Source of the DNA: Streptomyces fagopyri
Lineage (GTDB): Bacteria > Actinomycetota > Actinomycetes > Streptomycetales > Streptomycetaceae
Assembly: GCF_009498275.1 (NCBI RefSeq)
Contig: NZ_CP045643.1
Span: 7,750,001 to 7,814,000 of the forward strand
Length of the DNA: 64,000 nt
Direction: 5' to 3'
Shown: piece by piece, positions 25,881 to 34,604 of the stretch
Layout: the number at the start of each line of letters is the position of its first letter
Position numbering within the stretch: the stretch's first letter is position 1
The notes under the pieces: model-generated
The model's database searches: none
Told to the model about the DNA's origin: nothing
Seen by the model: the letters and a program-made list of their open reading frames with translations, nothing else
Position numbers and translations under genes: made by a program

Positions 25881-27029
25881 TCAGCGCAGCGGCAGGTCCA
25901 CCCGCACCTGCCAGTCGCCCTCGTCGGGTCCGGTTCGCGCCCGTCCGCCGAGCAGCGCCGCCCGCTCCCGTATCCCGCGCAGACCGCTGCCCCGGCCGGA
26001 CCCCGGTGTCCTTCCGTTCAGCGGACTGCGGACCTCCAGGCCGAGGCTGCGGCCGTCGACCGCGATGCGCACCCGCACCGGCACACCGCCCGCGTGCCGC
26101 AGCACGTTGGTGAGGGACTCCTGGAGGATGCGGTACCCCTCGCGGGACACCGGCCCCGGCACGGTCTCCAGCGGGCCCGTCACCTCGGCGTCGACCTCCG
26201 CCCCCGAGGCGCGCGCCGAGTCCAGGAGCCGGTCGGCCTCGGTCAGCGTCGGTCTGCCGCTCGCCGGGCGCCCCGGCTCGCGCAGTACACCGAGCACCCG
26301 TTCCAGATCCTCCAGGGCGGCCCGGCCGGTGTCCTCGATGGCGCCGAGCGCCCGGTCGGTGAACGCGGCGTCGCCGGCCGCCCGCGCGGCGCCCGCCTGC
26401 ACCACCGCCACCGTCAGCGCGTGACCGATCGAGTCGTGCAGCTCACGGGCGATTCGCGTGCGCTCCAGAAGCTGCTCGGTGCGCTCCTCCAGGGCGGTGA
26501 GCCGCTCGGCGGGGGAGGGGCCCAGAAGGCGGCGTGCGACGGCCGTGGTCAGCTCGCCGAGGCCGACGACGCCGGCGTAGAGGGCGAGCAGCGGCAGCGG
26601 GGCGAGGAGCGCGTACGCCGCGTGCGGGCGGGACACCGACACGACCGGGCCGTCGACCGGACTCCACGCCGACCTGAGCACGTCGACGGAGGTCATCGGC
26701 AGCCAGACGGTGAGCACACAGGCCGCCGCGCCCATCACCATCCGCGCCTCCAGCCAGAGCACGGTGCGCCATCTTTCCCGCCACGTGGCCGAGGGCGTGA
26801 CCGAGATCGCGGTGTCCTCACTGTCCCGCGCCAGCATGTGGCGCGCCTGCACCCCCTCGCCGCGCCGCACGGCGGGGACCAGCCCCAGGGGGACCAGCAG
26901 CGCCGCGGGCACCCAGGGCTTCGACATGTCGATGAACAGCCACACGCTGACGAACAGCATGGGTACCCACAGATGCAGCAGGCGCGTGTACGTCGTCCCC
27001 CGGAACAGCGGGCGCAGAAGGCGGGCCAT
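25881..27029 (-). CDS. Sensor histidine kinase (HisKA_3, NarX/DesK-type)
   Basis: A 382-residue membrane kinase. About four hydrophobic segments lie in residues 15-170, then a dimerisation domain with the phospho-acceptor histidine in RIARELHDSIGHALT and an HATPase domain with ESLTNVLRHAGG and the G-rich GSGRGSGLRGIRERAALLGG. ATG at 27029 gives a natural N-terminus; the frame is open 170 bp upstream but overlaps the divergent ABC gene. No large extracellular domain is visible, so it may sense membrane or transporter state. Divergent by 108 bp from an ABC exporter, as in antibiotic-sensing modules. Confidence 0.9.
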   Translation of the reverse strand: MARLLRPLFRGTTYTRLLHLWVPMLFVSVWLFIDMSKPWVPAALLVPLGLVPAVRRGEGVQARHMLARDSEDTAISVTPSATWRERWRTVLWLEARMVMGAAACVLTVWLPMTSVDVLRSAWSPVDGPVVSVSRPHAAYALLAPLPLLALYAGVVGLGELTTAVARRLLGPSPAERLTALEERTEQLLERTRIARELHDSIGHALTVAVVQAGAARAAGDAAFTDRALGAIEDTGRAALEDLERVLGVLREPGRPASGRPTLTEADRLLDSARASGAEVDAEVTGPLETVPGPVSREGYRILQESLTNVLRHAGGVPVRVRIAVDGRSLGLEVRSPLNGRTPGSGRGSGLRGIRERAALLGGRARTGPDEGDWQVRVDLPLR

Positions 27030-27137
27030 CGCGCCATCGTGCCAGGCGGCACCGGCGGCCGACGTCCCCCGGGCGGGGGAGACGATCTCCACCCGCGGGG
27101 GAGGCGCCCGCCGGTCGGTGACGGCCACGCTGGTCCC

Positions 27138-28082
27138 ATGACCAGCATCGACGTCCAAGACCTGACCAAGGAGTACGGCGGCAGGCGCGCCGTGGACCAC
27201 CTCACCTTCCGTGTTCTCCCGGGCCGCGTCACCGGATTCCTCGGCCCCAACGGCGCCGGGAAGTCCACCACCATGCGGCTGCTACTGGGCCTGGACCGGC
27301 CCACCTCCGGCAGCGCCCGCATCGGAGGCCGTGCCTACGCCACCCTCCACCGGCCGTTGCGCAGCGTGGGCGCGCTGCTCGACGCGCGGGCCGCGCACGG
27401 ATCACGGACCGCCCGCGACCATCTGCGCGCGCTCGCCGCGAGCAACCGCCTCCCCGGACGCCGTGTGGACGAGGTGCTCGATCAGGCGGGACTCGCGTCG
27501 GTCGCGCGGCACCGGGTGAAGACGTACTCCCTCGGCATGCGCCAGCGACTGGGCATCGCCGCCGCGCTGCTCGGCGACCCGCCCGTGGTGCTGCTCGACG
27601 AACCGTCGAACGGACTCGACCCCGAAGGGATCATCTGGATCCGGGAGTTGATGCGCGAGCTGGCCCGGGAGGGCCGCACGGTCCTCGTCTCCAGCCACCT
27701 CATGAACGAGACCGCGTCCTTCGCCGACCACCTCGTCGTCCTCGGCCGCGGCCGGCTTCTCGCCGACACGTCCCTGCGCGAGTTCATCGACGCGCGGGTG
27801 CGGCCCCGGGTGCGGGTGCGCACCACGGAAGGGGCCGCCGTGCTGGGCGACCTGCTCGCCCGGCACGGCATCGAGTCCGTCCGGGGTGAGGACGGACGCT
27901 GGACCGCCCTCGGCGCCCGCGTGGAGGACATCGGTCGCCTCGCGGCGGCCGTGAACCTGCCGATCCTCGAACTCGCGGCGGAGGAAGCGACGTTGGAGGA
28001 GGCATACCTGGATCTGACGACGAACGAGACCGAGTTCGCCGGCACGCCGGCCCCGACGCGGCCGCAGGAGGCCCGACCATGA
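27138..28082 (+). CDS. ABC exporter ATP-binding protein
   Basis: A 314-residue ABC ATPase of the drug/bacitracin-exporter type (ABC-2 partner). Walker A GPNGAGKST, signature YSLGMRQRLGIAAALL, Walker B VVLLDEPSNGLDP and the H-loop SSHLM are intact; residues 215-314 form the usual extra C-terminal domain. It ends in an ATGA overlap with the permease gene, so the two are co-translated. With the divergent kinase/regulator pair it looks like a self-contained sense-and-export module, perhaps for a peptide or membrane-active compound. Confidence 0.93.
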   Translation: MTSIDVQDLTKEYGGRRAVDHLTFRVLPGRVTGFLGPNGAGKSTTMRLLLGLDRPTSGSARIGGRAYATLHRPLRSVGALLDARAAHGSRTARDHLRALAASNRLPGRRVDEVLDQAGLASVARHRVKTYSLGMRQRLGIAAALLGDPPVVLLDEPSNGLDPEGIIWIRELMRELAREGRTVLVSSHLMNETASFADHLVVLGRGRLLADTSLREFIDARVRPRVRVRTTEGAAVLGDLLARHGIESVRGEDGRWTALGARVEDIGRLAAAVNLPILELAAEEATLEEAYLDLTTNETEFAGTPAPTRPQEARP

Positions 28083-28804
28083 CGTTCGTACCCGCGCTCC
28101 GCGCCGAGTGGATCAAAATCCGTACAGTGCGGTCGCTCGTCGGGGGACTGGTAGCCGTCCTCCTCGCCACGACGGCCTTCTCCGCGCTCGCCGGTCTCGA
28201 CGACTCGGGCGGCCAGGATTCCGACCCGCTGTTCTCGGCGTTCTTCGGCGTCTGCTTCGGGCAGATCGCGGCGGTCGCCTTCGGCGCCCAGGCGGTCTCG
28301 GCCGAGTTCCGGGGCGGCGCCCTGCGTGTCTCGCTCGCCGCGGTCCCCGACCGCGCGCGGTGGTTCCTCGCCAAGGCGGTGGCCGTCGCGGGACCGGTAT
28401 GTGTGACCGGTCTGGTCACGGGAGGCGCGAGCCTGGCCGTGGGCACCTCGGTGCTGGGCGCCAGGGCGAACGGACTGAGCCGGGGGGAGGAGCTGCGCGG
28501 TGTCGTCGGCTGTGCGGTCTATCTGACCCTGATGGCCCTGTTCGCGGTGGGACTCGCGGCCGTTCTGCGCAGCGGAGTCGCCACCCTGAGCATCCTCGTC
28601 CCGTTCCTCCTGATCGTGTCCTTCGTCGTCGGGGGAGCCTCGGGCACCGTGGCGGACTTCCTGCCGGACAAGGCGGGACAGGCGGTGCTGCACGAATCGG
28701 CGGACGGCGGCCCGGGGCCCTGGGCCGGACTCGGGGTGACCGCGCTGTGGGCCGCGGCCGCCCTGCTCGCGGGCGCGTGGAGTGTGCGCCGCCGGGACGC
28801 GTGA
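28079..28804 (+). CDS. ABC-2 type permease
   Basis: A 241-residue membrane protein with about six hydrophobic segments, starting TFVPALRAEWIKIRTVRSLVGGLVAV, the usual ABC-2 permease beginning. It overlaps the ATPase gene by four bases and completes the exporter. The stop codon (28802-28804) lies inside the first unit of a 31-bp tandem repeat. Confidence 0.88.
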   Translation: MTFVPALRAEWIKIRTVRSLVGGLVAVLLATTAFSALAGLDDSGGQDSDPLFSAFFGVCFGQIAAVAFGAQAVSAEFRGGALRVSLAAVPDRARWFLAKAVAVAGPVCVTGLVTGGASLAVGTSVLGARANGLSRGEELRGVVGCAVYLTLMALFAVGLAAVLRSGVATLSILVPFLLIVSFVVGGASGTVADFLPDKAGQAVLHESADGGPGPWAGLGVTALWAAAALLAGAWSVRRRDA

Positions 28805-28892
28805 GCCTGGGAGCCGACGCCGCCGGGAGGCGTGAGCCCGGGAGTCGACGCCGCCGGGAGGCGTGAGCCCGGGAACCGGCACCGCGGGGACG
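28800..28892. repeat. 31-bp tandem repeat, three units
   Basis: Units start at 28800, 28831 and 28862 with CGTGAGCC(T/C)GGGAG and end GCCGGGAGG; the first two differ at two positions, the third is degenerate. The first unit contains the permease stop codon, and the array ends just before the convergent mug-type gene. Confidence 0.85.
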
Positions 28893-28906
28893 CGTGTCCC
28901 CGGGAG

Positions 28907-29416
28907 CTAGTTCCTCAGGTCCCCGGCGGCGGCCGACCGCAGGCGTCCGAACTCCTCCGCCATCGTCGCGGCCGTCCAGTGCGCGTTGAGCCCGCTGGGA
29001 TTGGGCAGCACCCACACCCGGCTGGACCCGATCCGCCGTTCCTGCGGGCCGATCGCCGCCCCGCGTTCGCCGAAGGCTGACCTGTACGCGGTTACCCCCA
29101 CCACCGCGAGCCAGCTCGGCCGCAGCCGTTCCACCTTCGCGCCGAGCAGCCGGCCGCCCTCCCGGTACTCGTCCGGGGTCAGCTCGTCGGCCCGCGCCGT
29201 CGCCCGGGCCACCACGTTCGTGATGCCGAGCCCGTAGGACAGCAGTTCGTCCTGTTCCGAGGGCTTCAGCAGGCGGGGGGTGAAGCCCGACAGGTGGAGC
29301 ACCGGCCAGAACCGGTTGCCGGGCCGGGCGAAGTGATGGCCCGTGGCGGCCGTCATCAGACCGGGGTTGATACCGCAGAACAGGACGCGGAGGCCGTCCG
29401 CGACGACATCCGGCAC
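28907..29416 (-). CDS. mug: Mug-type mismatch-specific DNA glycosylase (G/U, G/T)
   Basis: A member of the uracil-DNA glycosylase superfamily, Mug/TDG branch, which removes uracil or thymine opposite G. Family motifs: FCGINPGLMTAATGHHFARPGNRFWP near the N-terminus and LPNPSGLNAHW near the C-terminus. The GTG at 29416 gives 169 residues but cuts into the conserved N-terminus: the frame continues upstream as LTRLTPADLEAARDRL to a CTG at 29464 that overlaps the purB stop. No ATG or GTG is available there, so either CTG is the start or the protein is shortened by 16 residues. Confidence 0.87.
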   Translation of the reverse strand: MPDVVADGLRVLFCGINPGLMTAATGHHFARPGNRFWPVLHLSGFTPRLLKPSEQDELLSYGLGITNVVARATARADELTPDEYREGGRLLGAKVERLRPSWLAVVGVTAYRSAFGERGAAIGPQERRIGSSRVWVLPNPSGLNAHWTAATMAEEFGRLRSAAAGDLRN

Positions 29417-29460
29417 GAGCCGGTCGCGGGCGGCCTCCAGATCCGCGGGAGTCAGCCGCG

Positions 29461-30903
29461 TCAGAGGATCGCCCCCGGGGTGTAACCCGCGGCCTCCGGG
29501 TGCCGCTTCGCGATCTCCTCCACGCGGGCGACGACGACGGCGACCTGGTCGGCGGCGGCGCCCGTGAAGGACAGCTTGTCGGCCATCAGCGCGTCGAGCT
29601 GGGCACGGTCGAGCGGGATGCGCTCGTCCGCGGCGAGCTTGTCCAGCAGCTCGTTGCGCTCGGCGCCCTGCTCGCGCATCGCGAGGGCGGAGGCGACCGC
29701 GTTCTCCTTGATCGCCTCGTGGGCGACCTCACGGCCGACGCCGGCCCGCACCGCGCCCATCAGGACCTTGGTGGTCGCGAGGAACGGCAGGTAGCGGTCG
29801 AGTTCGCGGGCCACGACCGCCGGGAACGCGCCGAACTCGTCGAGGACGGTCAGGAAGGTCTCCAGCAGTCCGTCCAGCGCGAAGAACGCGTCGGGCAGCG
29901 CGACCCGGCGCACCACCGAGCAGGAGACGTCGCCCTCGTTCCACTGGTCGCCCGCCAGCTCACCGGTCATCGAGGCGTAGCCCCGCAGGATGACCATCAG
30001 GCCGTTGACGCGCTCGCAGGAGCGGGTGTTCATCTTGTGGGGCATGGCGGACGAGCCGACCTGGCCCGGCTTGAAGCCCTCGGTGACCAGCTCGTGCCCG
30101 GCCATCAGCCGGATCGTCTTGGCCAGCGACGACGGGGCGGCCGCCAGCTGCACCAGCGCGGTGACGACCTCGTAGTCCAGCGAGCGCGGGTAGACCTGAC
30201 CCACGGAGGTGAAGGCCTGCGAGAAACCGAGGTGCCCGGCGACGCGCCGCTCCAGGTCGGCGAGCTTCGCCGCGTCCCCGTCCAGCAGGTCCAGCATGTC
30301 CTGCGCCGTGCCGACCGGGCCCTTGACGCCGCGCAGCGGGTAGCGGCCGAGCAGCTCCTCGACCCGGCCGTACGCGACGAGCAGCTCGTCGGCGGCGGTC
30401 GCGAAACGCTTGCCGAGCGTGGTCGCCTGCGCCGCGACGTTGTGCGAGCGGCCCGCCATGACCAGCTCGGCGTACTCACCCGCGAGCTTGCCGAGCCGCG
30501 TCAGTACGGCCACCGTGCGGTCCCGCGTCAGCTCGAGCGAGAGCCGGATCTGCAACTGCTCGACGTTCTCGGTGAGGTCCCGGGACGTCATGCCCTTGTG
30601 CACGTGCTCGTGCCCGGCGAGGTCGTTGAACTCCTCGATCCGCGCCTTCACGTCGTGCCGGGTGACCTTCTCGCGCTCGGCGATCGAGGCCAGGTCGACC
30701 TGGTCGAGGACACGCTCGTAGTCGGCGATGGCGGCGTCCGGCACCTCGATCCCGAGGTCCTTCTGCGCCCGCAGCACGGCGAGCCAGAGCTGACGCTCCA
30801 GCCTCACCTTCTGCTCGGGGGACCAGAGCGTGGCGAGCTCGGCGGAGGCGTAGCGTCCGGCGAGGACGTTGGGGATACGGGGCTTTGCGGGCGCGGCAGT
30901 CAC
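29461..30903 (-). CDS. purB: Adenylosuccinate lyase
   Basis: A 480-residue adenylosuccinate lyase, acting twice in purine synthesis (SAICAR to AICAR, adenylosuccinate to AMP). The fumarase/aspartase-superfamily signature GSSAMPHKMNTRSCERV is intact, as are HKGMTSRDLTEN and AGRSHNVAAQATT. GTG at 30903 gives the family N-terminus TAAPAKPRIPNVLAGRY. No Shine-Dalgarno precedes it; a consensus -10 TAGACT ends eight bases before the GTG, so the mRNA is leaderless or nearly so. The mug-type gene follows with overlap, probably in one transcript. Confidence 0.97.
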   Translation of the reverse strand: MTAAPAKPRIPNVLAGRYASAELATLWSPEQKVRLERQLWLAVLRAQKDLGIEVPDAAIADYERVLDQVDLASIAEREKVTRHDVKARIEEFNDLAGHEHVHKGMTSRDLTENVEQLQIRLSLELTRDRTVAVLTRLGKLAGEYAELVMAGRSHNVAAQATTLGKRFATAADELLVAYGRVEELLGRYPLRGVKGPVGTAQDMLDLLDGDAAKLADLERRVAGHLGFSQAFTSVGQVYPRSLDYEVVTALVQLAAAPSSLAKTIRLMAGHELVTEGFKPGQVGSSAMPHKMNTRSCERVNGLMVILRGYASMTGELAGDQWNEGDVSCSVVRRVALPDAFFALDGLLETFLTVLDEFGAFPAVVARELDRYLPFLATTKVLMGAVRAGVGREVAHEAIKENAVASALAMREQGAERNELLDKLAADERIPLDRAQLDALMADKLSFTGAAADQVAVVVARVEEIAKRHPEAAGYTPGAIL

Positions 30904-30941
30904 GTGTAGGGAGTCTACTGGCGATTCGTGCAGGCCAGCGC
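30904..30941 (-). promoter_or_regulatory. purB promoter, near-leaderless
   Basis: On the minus strand TAGACT (30912-30917) matches the Streptomyces -10 consensus and ends eight bases before the GTG start. The -35 (around 30936-30941, GCGCTG) is weak. The remaining gap to the SGNH gene (30942-31132) shows nothing else. Confidence 0.5.
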
Positions 30942-31132
30942 CGGGGGGTTTGTCGGCGGAACCTACAAGGCGTCGCGGGCCGTGCGGGGGCGCCGGGTGC
31001 CGGCCGGCTCGGCGAGGACGTCGTCGTGGCACAGCTCGGGGGAGCACCGGCACGCCAGGATCCTGCCGCCCAGGGCGGTCACCTGGGCGAGGAGCGGCCT
31101 TGGTACGCCGGCGGCGTCGGTATGTCTCCGGG

Positions 31133-31915
31133 CTACCCCAGCGGGCCCTCGTACGGCAGCAGCTCCGGGCGTTTGGCCGGGCGGCCGTCACCCGACGAGC
31201 GGCCTGTGAGCCGTCGGCCTATCCAGGGCAGCAGGTGCTGCTTGGCGAAGCGGACGTCGGCGGTGCGGCGGGCCGTCCAGCCGGGCGGTGCCGTGGGCGG
31301 CACCGGCGCATGCCACTCGGGGTCCTCGGGCGAGAGGCCGAGCTTCTGCCAGACGGCCTCCGCGACCCGGCGGTGGCCGTCGGGCGTCAGGTGCAGCCGG
31401 TCCACGTCCCACATCCGGGGATCGGAGAGCGACGGCGCCCCGTACAGGTCGACCACCAGCGCGTCGTGCCGCTTCGCCAGATCGTCGACGACGCCGAAGA
31501 GCTCCTCCATACGCGGCCGGAACCGTTCGAGCACCGGACCGTTGCGGCCCGGGCTGCGCATCAGGACGAGCTGCTCGCAGGCGGGGGCGAGACGCTCCAC
31601 GGCCTCCTCGAGCAGCCCGCGGACCCGGCCCATGTCGACCTTGGGACGCAGGGTGTCGTTGAGGCCGCCGACCAGGGTGATCACGTCGGGGCGCATCGCG
31701 GCCGCCACGTCCACCTGCTCGGCCACGATCTGCCCGATGAGCTTGCCGCGCACCGCGAGGTTGGCGTAGCGGAAGTCGGGGGTCAGTGCGGCCATCCGGC
31801 CGGCCAGGATGTCGGCCCAGCCGCGGTACGAACCGTCGGGCAACAGGTCCGACATGCCCTCGGTGAAGGAGTCGCCGACCGCGACAAGACTGGTGTACGT
31901 GGCATTCGTCTGCAT
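31133..31915 (-). CDS. SGNH/GDSL-family hydrolase
   Basis: A 260-residue SGNH hydrolase (lipase/esterase superfamily). Block I is VAVGDSFTEG with the nucleophile serine, block III is GGLNDTL, and the Asp/His pair lies in DVDRLHLTPDGH. No signal peptide is present, so it is cytoplasmic; the C-terminal 45 residues are proline- and arginine-rich. ATG at 31915 is preceded by a -10-like TACCAT about ten bases upstream rather than a ribosome-binding site. Substrate unknown. Confidence 0.88.
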   Translation of the reverse strand: MQTNATYTSLVAVGDSFTEGMSDLLPDGSYRGWADILAGRMAALTPDFRYANLAVRGKLIGQIVAEQVDVAAAMRPDVITLVGGLNDTLRPKVDMGRVRGLLEEAVERLAPACEQLVLMRSPGRNGPVLERFRPRMEELFGVVDDLAKRHDALVVDLYGAPSLSDPRMWDVDRLHLTPDGHRRVAEAVWQKLGLSPEDPEWHAPVPPTAPPGWTARRTADVRFAKQHLLPWIGRRLTGRSSGDGRPAKRPELLPYEGPLG

Positions 31916-31974
31916 GGCGGAAAAGATGGTAACCCGCGCGCATACTCGTCGGTCGGTCGGGCCTCCGGGCGCCC

Positions 31975-32004
31975 TACCGGCGTACCGGCGTACCGGCGTA
32001 CCGG
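31975..32004. repeat. 8-bp tandem repeat (TACCGGCG), 3.75 copies
   Basis: Perfect tandem copies of TACCGGCG lie between the SGNH gene start and the end of the CNNM-type gene at 32032. Confidence 0.9.
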
Positions 32005-32031
32005 CCGCCCCGGGCGCGACACACCGGTGCG

Positions 32032-33045
32032 TCACACCACCTGGTCGAACAGCTCCCGCAGGACGTCCTCCATCGTCACCAGCCCCGCGAGGCGTCCGTC
32101 GCTGCCCATGACCGCCGCGAGATGCGTCCGGCTGCGCCGCATCGCGGTGAGCACGTCGTCCAGCGGGGTGCTCTCCCGGACCCGCGCGATGGGCCGCATG
32201 TCCTGCACCCGGAACGGCAGGTCGCGCGGCATCGCGTCCAGCGCGTCCTTGACGTGCAGATAGCCGACGATGCGACGCGCCTCGTCCACCACCGGGAAGC
32301 GCGAGAACCCGGACTCGGCGGACAGCCGCTCCAGCCCCTCGGGGGTGACGCCCACGCTCGCGTACACGACGCCCTCCAGCGGGAGGACGACATCGCGTAC
32401 GGGGCGGCGGCCGAGCTCCAGGACGTCGTGCAGCCGCTCCTGGGCGCGGTCGTCGATGAGCCCGGCCGCTCCGGAGTCCTTGACGAGCCGGGCCAGTTCG
32501 TCGTCGGAGAAGGCCGCGGCGACCTCGTCCTTCGTCTCGACCCGCAGCAGCTTGAGCAGGCCGTTGGCGAACGCGTTGACGGTGAAGATCACCGGCCGCA
32601 ACGCGCGGGAGAGCCCGACCAGCGGCGGCCCGAGCAGCAGTGCGGTGCGCACGGGCTCGGCGAGCGCGATGTTCTTCGGGACCATCTCGCCGAACAGCAT
32701 GTGCAGATACGTCGCCAGGGTGAGCGCGATCACGAACGAGACCGCGTGGCCCGCGCCCTGCGAGACGCCCACGGCGTGGAACACCGGCTCCAGCAGGTGC
32801 GCGATCGCGGGTTCGGCCACGATGCCGAGGACCAGCGTGCACAGGGTGATGCCCAGCTGCGCGGCCGCCAGCAGCGCGGACACGTGCTCCAGACCCCACA
32901 GCACACTGCGCGCCCTGCGGTCGCCCCGGTCGGCGTGGGGTTCGATCTGACTGCGGCGCACCGAGATCAGCGCGAACTCGGCGCCCACGAAGAAGGCGTT
33001 CACGACCAGCGTGGCCAGGCCGATCAGCAGTTGTACGGCGGTCAT
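32032..33045 (-). CDS. CNNM/HlyC-CorC-like membrane protein (DUF21-CBS), short form
   Basis: A 337-residue membrane protein with a DUF21 transmembrane domain (residues 1-190; about three to four hydrophobic segments, beginning MTAVQLLIGLATLVVNAFFVGAEFALISV) and a pair of CBS domains (about 205-335, ending LVTMEDVLRELFDQVV). It stops directly after the CBS pair and lacks the C-terminal CorC_HlyC domain of its neighbour. Such proteins are linked to magnesium or cobalt efflux and resistance. The ATG overlaps the upstream stop by four bases, so the pair is co-translated and may form a heterodimer. Confidence 0.9.
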   Translation of the reverse strand: MTAVQLLIGLATLVVNAFFVGAEFALISVRRSQIEPHADRGDRRARSVLWGLEHVSALLAAAQLGITLCTLVLGIVAEPAIAHLLEPVFHAVGVSQGAGHAVSFVIALTLATYLHMLFGEMVPKNIALAEPVRTALLLGPPLVGLSRALRPVIFTVNAFANGLLKLLRVETKDEVAAAFSDDELARLVKDSGAAGLIDDRAQERLHDVLELGRRPVRDVVLPLEGVVYASVGVTPEGLERLSAESGFSRFPVVDEARRIVGYLHVKDALDAMPRDLPFRVQDMRPIARVRESTPLDDVLTAMRRSRTHLAAVMGSDGRLAGLVTMEDVLRELFDQVV

Positions 33046-34370
33046 CGCGTCCCCTCCTCGTGCCCGTCCAGCGGTGCGTGCAGCAGTACCCGTGCGGCCC
33101 GCCGCCCCGAGGCGTCCACCACCTGGAGCCGCCACCCGGCGACCTCGACGTCGTCCCCGACGGCCGGAATGCGGCCGAGCTCGGTCGCGAGGAAGCCGGC
33201 CAGCGTCTCGTACGGGCCGTCCGGGACCCGCAGCCCGAGCCGGGCCAGCTGGTCCGTACGGGCGGCGCCGTCGGCCGAGTAGAGGCTGCGCCCCTCGCTG
33301 TCGGAGTCGGCCGGGGCCAGGTCGGGGGTCTCGTGGGGGTCGTGCTCGTCGCGGACCTCACCGACGACCTCCTCGACGATGTCCTCCAGGGTGGCGACCC
33401 CGGCCGTGCCGCCGTACTCGTCGATGACCACGGCCATGGTGCGCTTGCCGGAGAGCCGGTCCAGCAGCCGGTCGACGGTCAGGGACTCCGGTACGAACAG
33501 GGGCTCGCGCATGATCTGGGAGACCGGGGTGCGGGCCCTGCGTTCGGCGGACAGCGCCAGTACGTCCTTGATGTGCGCGACGCCGACCACGGCGTCGAGA
33601 CTGCCACGGTGCACCGGGAAGCGGGACAGGCCGGTCGCCCGCGTCGCGTTCGCCACGTCCTCGCAGGTCGCCTGGATGTCCAGCGCGATGACCTGGACGC
33701 GCGGGGTCATCACGTTCTCCGCGGACAGGTCGGCGAGGTTCAGCGTGCGCACGAACAGCTCCGCGGTGTCGGCCTCCAGAGCGCCCTGCTTGGCGGAGTG
33801 CCGGGCGAGGGCGACCAGCTCCTGGGGTCCGCGCGCGGAGGCCAGCTCCTCGGCGGGTTCGAGACCGAAACGGCGTACGACACGGTTCGCGGTGTTGTTG
33901 AGGTGCGAGATGAACGGACGGAACGCGGCACTGAACCAGCGCTGCGGCGTCGCCACCCGCCTGGCCATGGCCAGCGGTGCGGAGATCGCCCAGTTCTTGG
34001 GCACCAGCTCGCCGACGACCATCAGGAAGAGGGTCGACAGCGCCGTACCGAGCACCAGGGCCACCGACATCGACGCGGACGGGGAGATCCCGGCCGACTC
34101 CAGGGGCCCGGCGATGAGCTTGGCGATCGACGACTCGGAGAGCATGCCGACGACCAGGTTGGTGACGGTGATGCCGAGCTGGGCGCCGGACAGCTGGAAG
34201 GTGAGGTTCCGTACGGCCTTGAGGGCGCCCGAAGCGCCGCGCTCGCCGCGTTCGACGGCACGCTCCAGCTCACTGCGCTCGACCGTGGTCAGCGAGAACT
34301 CCGCCGCGACGAAGACGCCACAGGCCAGGGAGAGCAGTACCGCCACCAGGAGGAGGAGCACTTCGGTCAT
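33042..34370 (-). CDS. CNNM/HlyC-CorC-like membrane protein, full length
   Basis: A 442-residue paralogue of the downstream gene: DUF21 membrane domain (1-190, start MTEVLLLLVAVLLSLACGVFVAAEFSLTTV), two CBS domains (about 215-345, with VIDEYGGTAGVATLEDIVEEVVGE) and a C-terminal CorC_HlyC domain (about 365-440). ATG at 34370 has an AGGTGA ribosome-binding site. The two-gene arrangement, one with and one without the last domain, is common in actinobacteria. Confidence 0.92.
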   Translation of the reverse strand: MTEVLLLLVAVLLSLACGVFVAAEFSLTTVERSELERAVERGERGASGALKAVRNLTFQLSGAQLGITVTNLVVGMLSESSIAKLIAGPLESAGISPSASMSVALVLGTALSTLFLMVVGELVPKNWAISAPLAMARRVATPQRWFSAAFRPFISHLNNTANRVVRRFGLEPAEELASARGPQELVALARHSAKQGALEADTAELFVRTLNLADLSAENVMTPRVQVIALDIQATCEDVANATRATGLSRFPVHRGSLDAVVGVAHIKDVLALSAERRARTPVSQIMREPLFVPESLTVDRLLDRLSGKRTMAVVIDEYGGTAGVATLEDIVEEVVGEVRDEHDPHETPDLAPADSDSEGRSLYSADGAARTDQLARLGLRVPDGPYETLAGFLATELGRIPAVGDDVEVAGWRLQVVDASGRRAARVLLHAPLDGHEEGTR

Positions 34371-34542
34371 CGGGTCACCTCCGTCCCATGATCGGCCAGG
34401 GCCGGGGGGATCGCGCGATGTCGGGTACCGCGAGGTCGGGTACCGGGAGGCTCGCCCATGGGCGGACGCTCACACCTTTCACTGAGCCGACTGAGCCGGC
34501 CGCATCAATGGGACCGGCTGGGCCACGGGGGACGTGTGCGGT

Positions 34543-34580
34543 GATCTGCAGATCCCCCCATGGTAAAGGATGAGTAAAGG
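34543..34580 (-). promoter_or_regulatory. Palindrome and GTAAAGG repeats upstream of the CNNM operon
   Basis: A perfect 12-bp palindrome GATCTGCAGATC (34543-34554) and two direct copies of GTAAAGG (34563-34569 and 34574-34580, 11 bp apart) lie 170-210 bp upstream of the operon start, just after the GNAT stop. The spacing suggests a binding site for a regulator of the operon. Confidence 0.35.
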
Positions 34581-34604
34581 CCCGCCTCTGGTGGGGTGGG
34601 GGAC

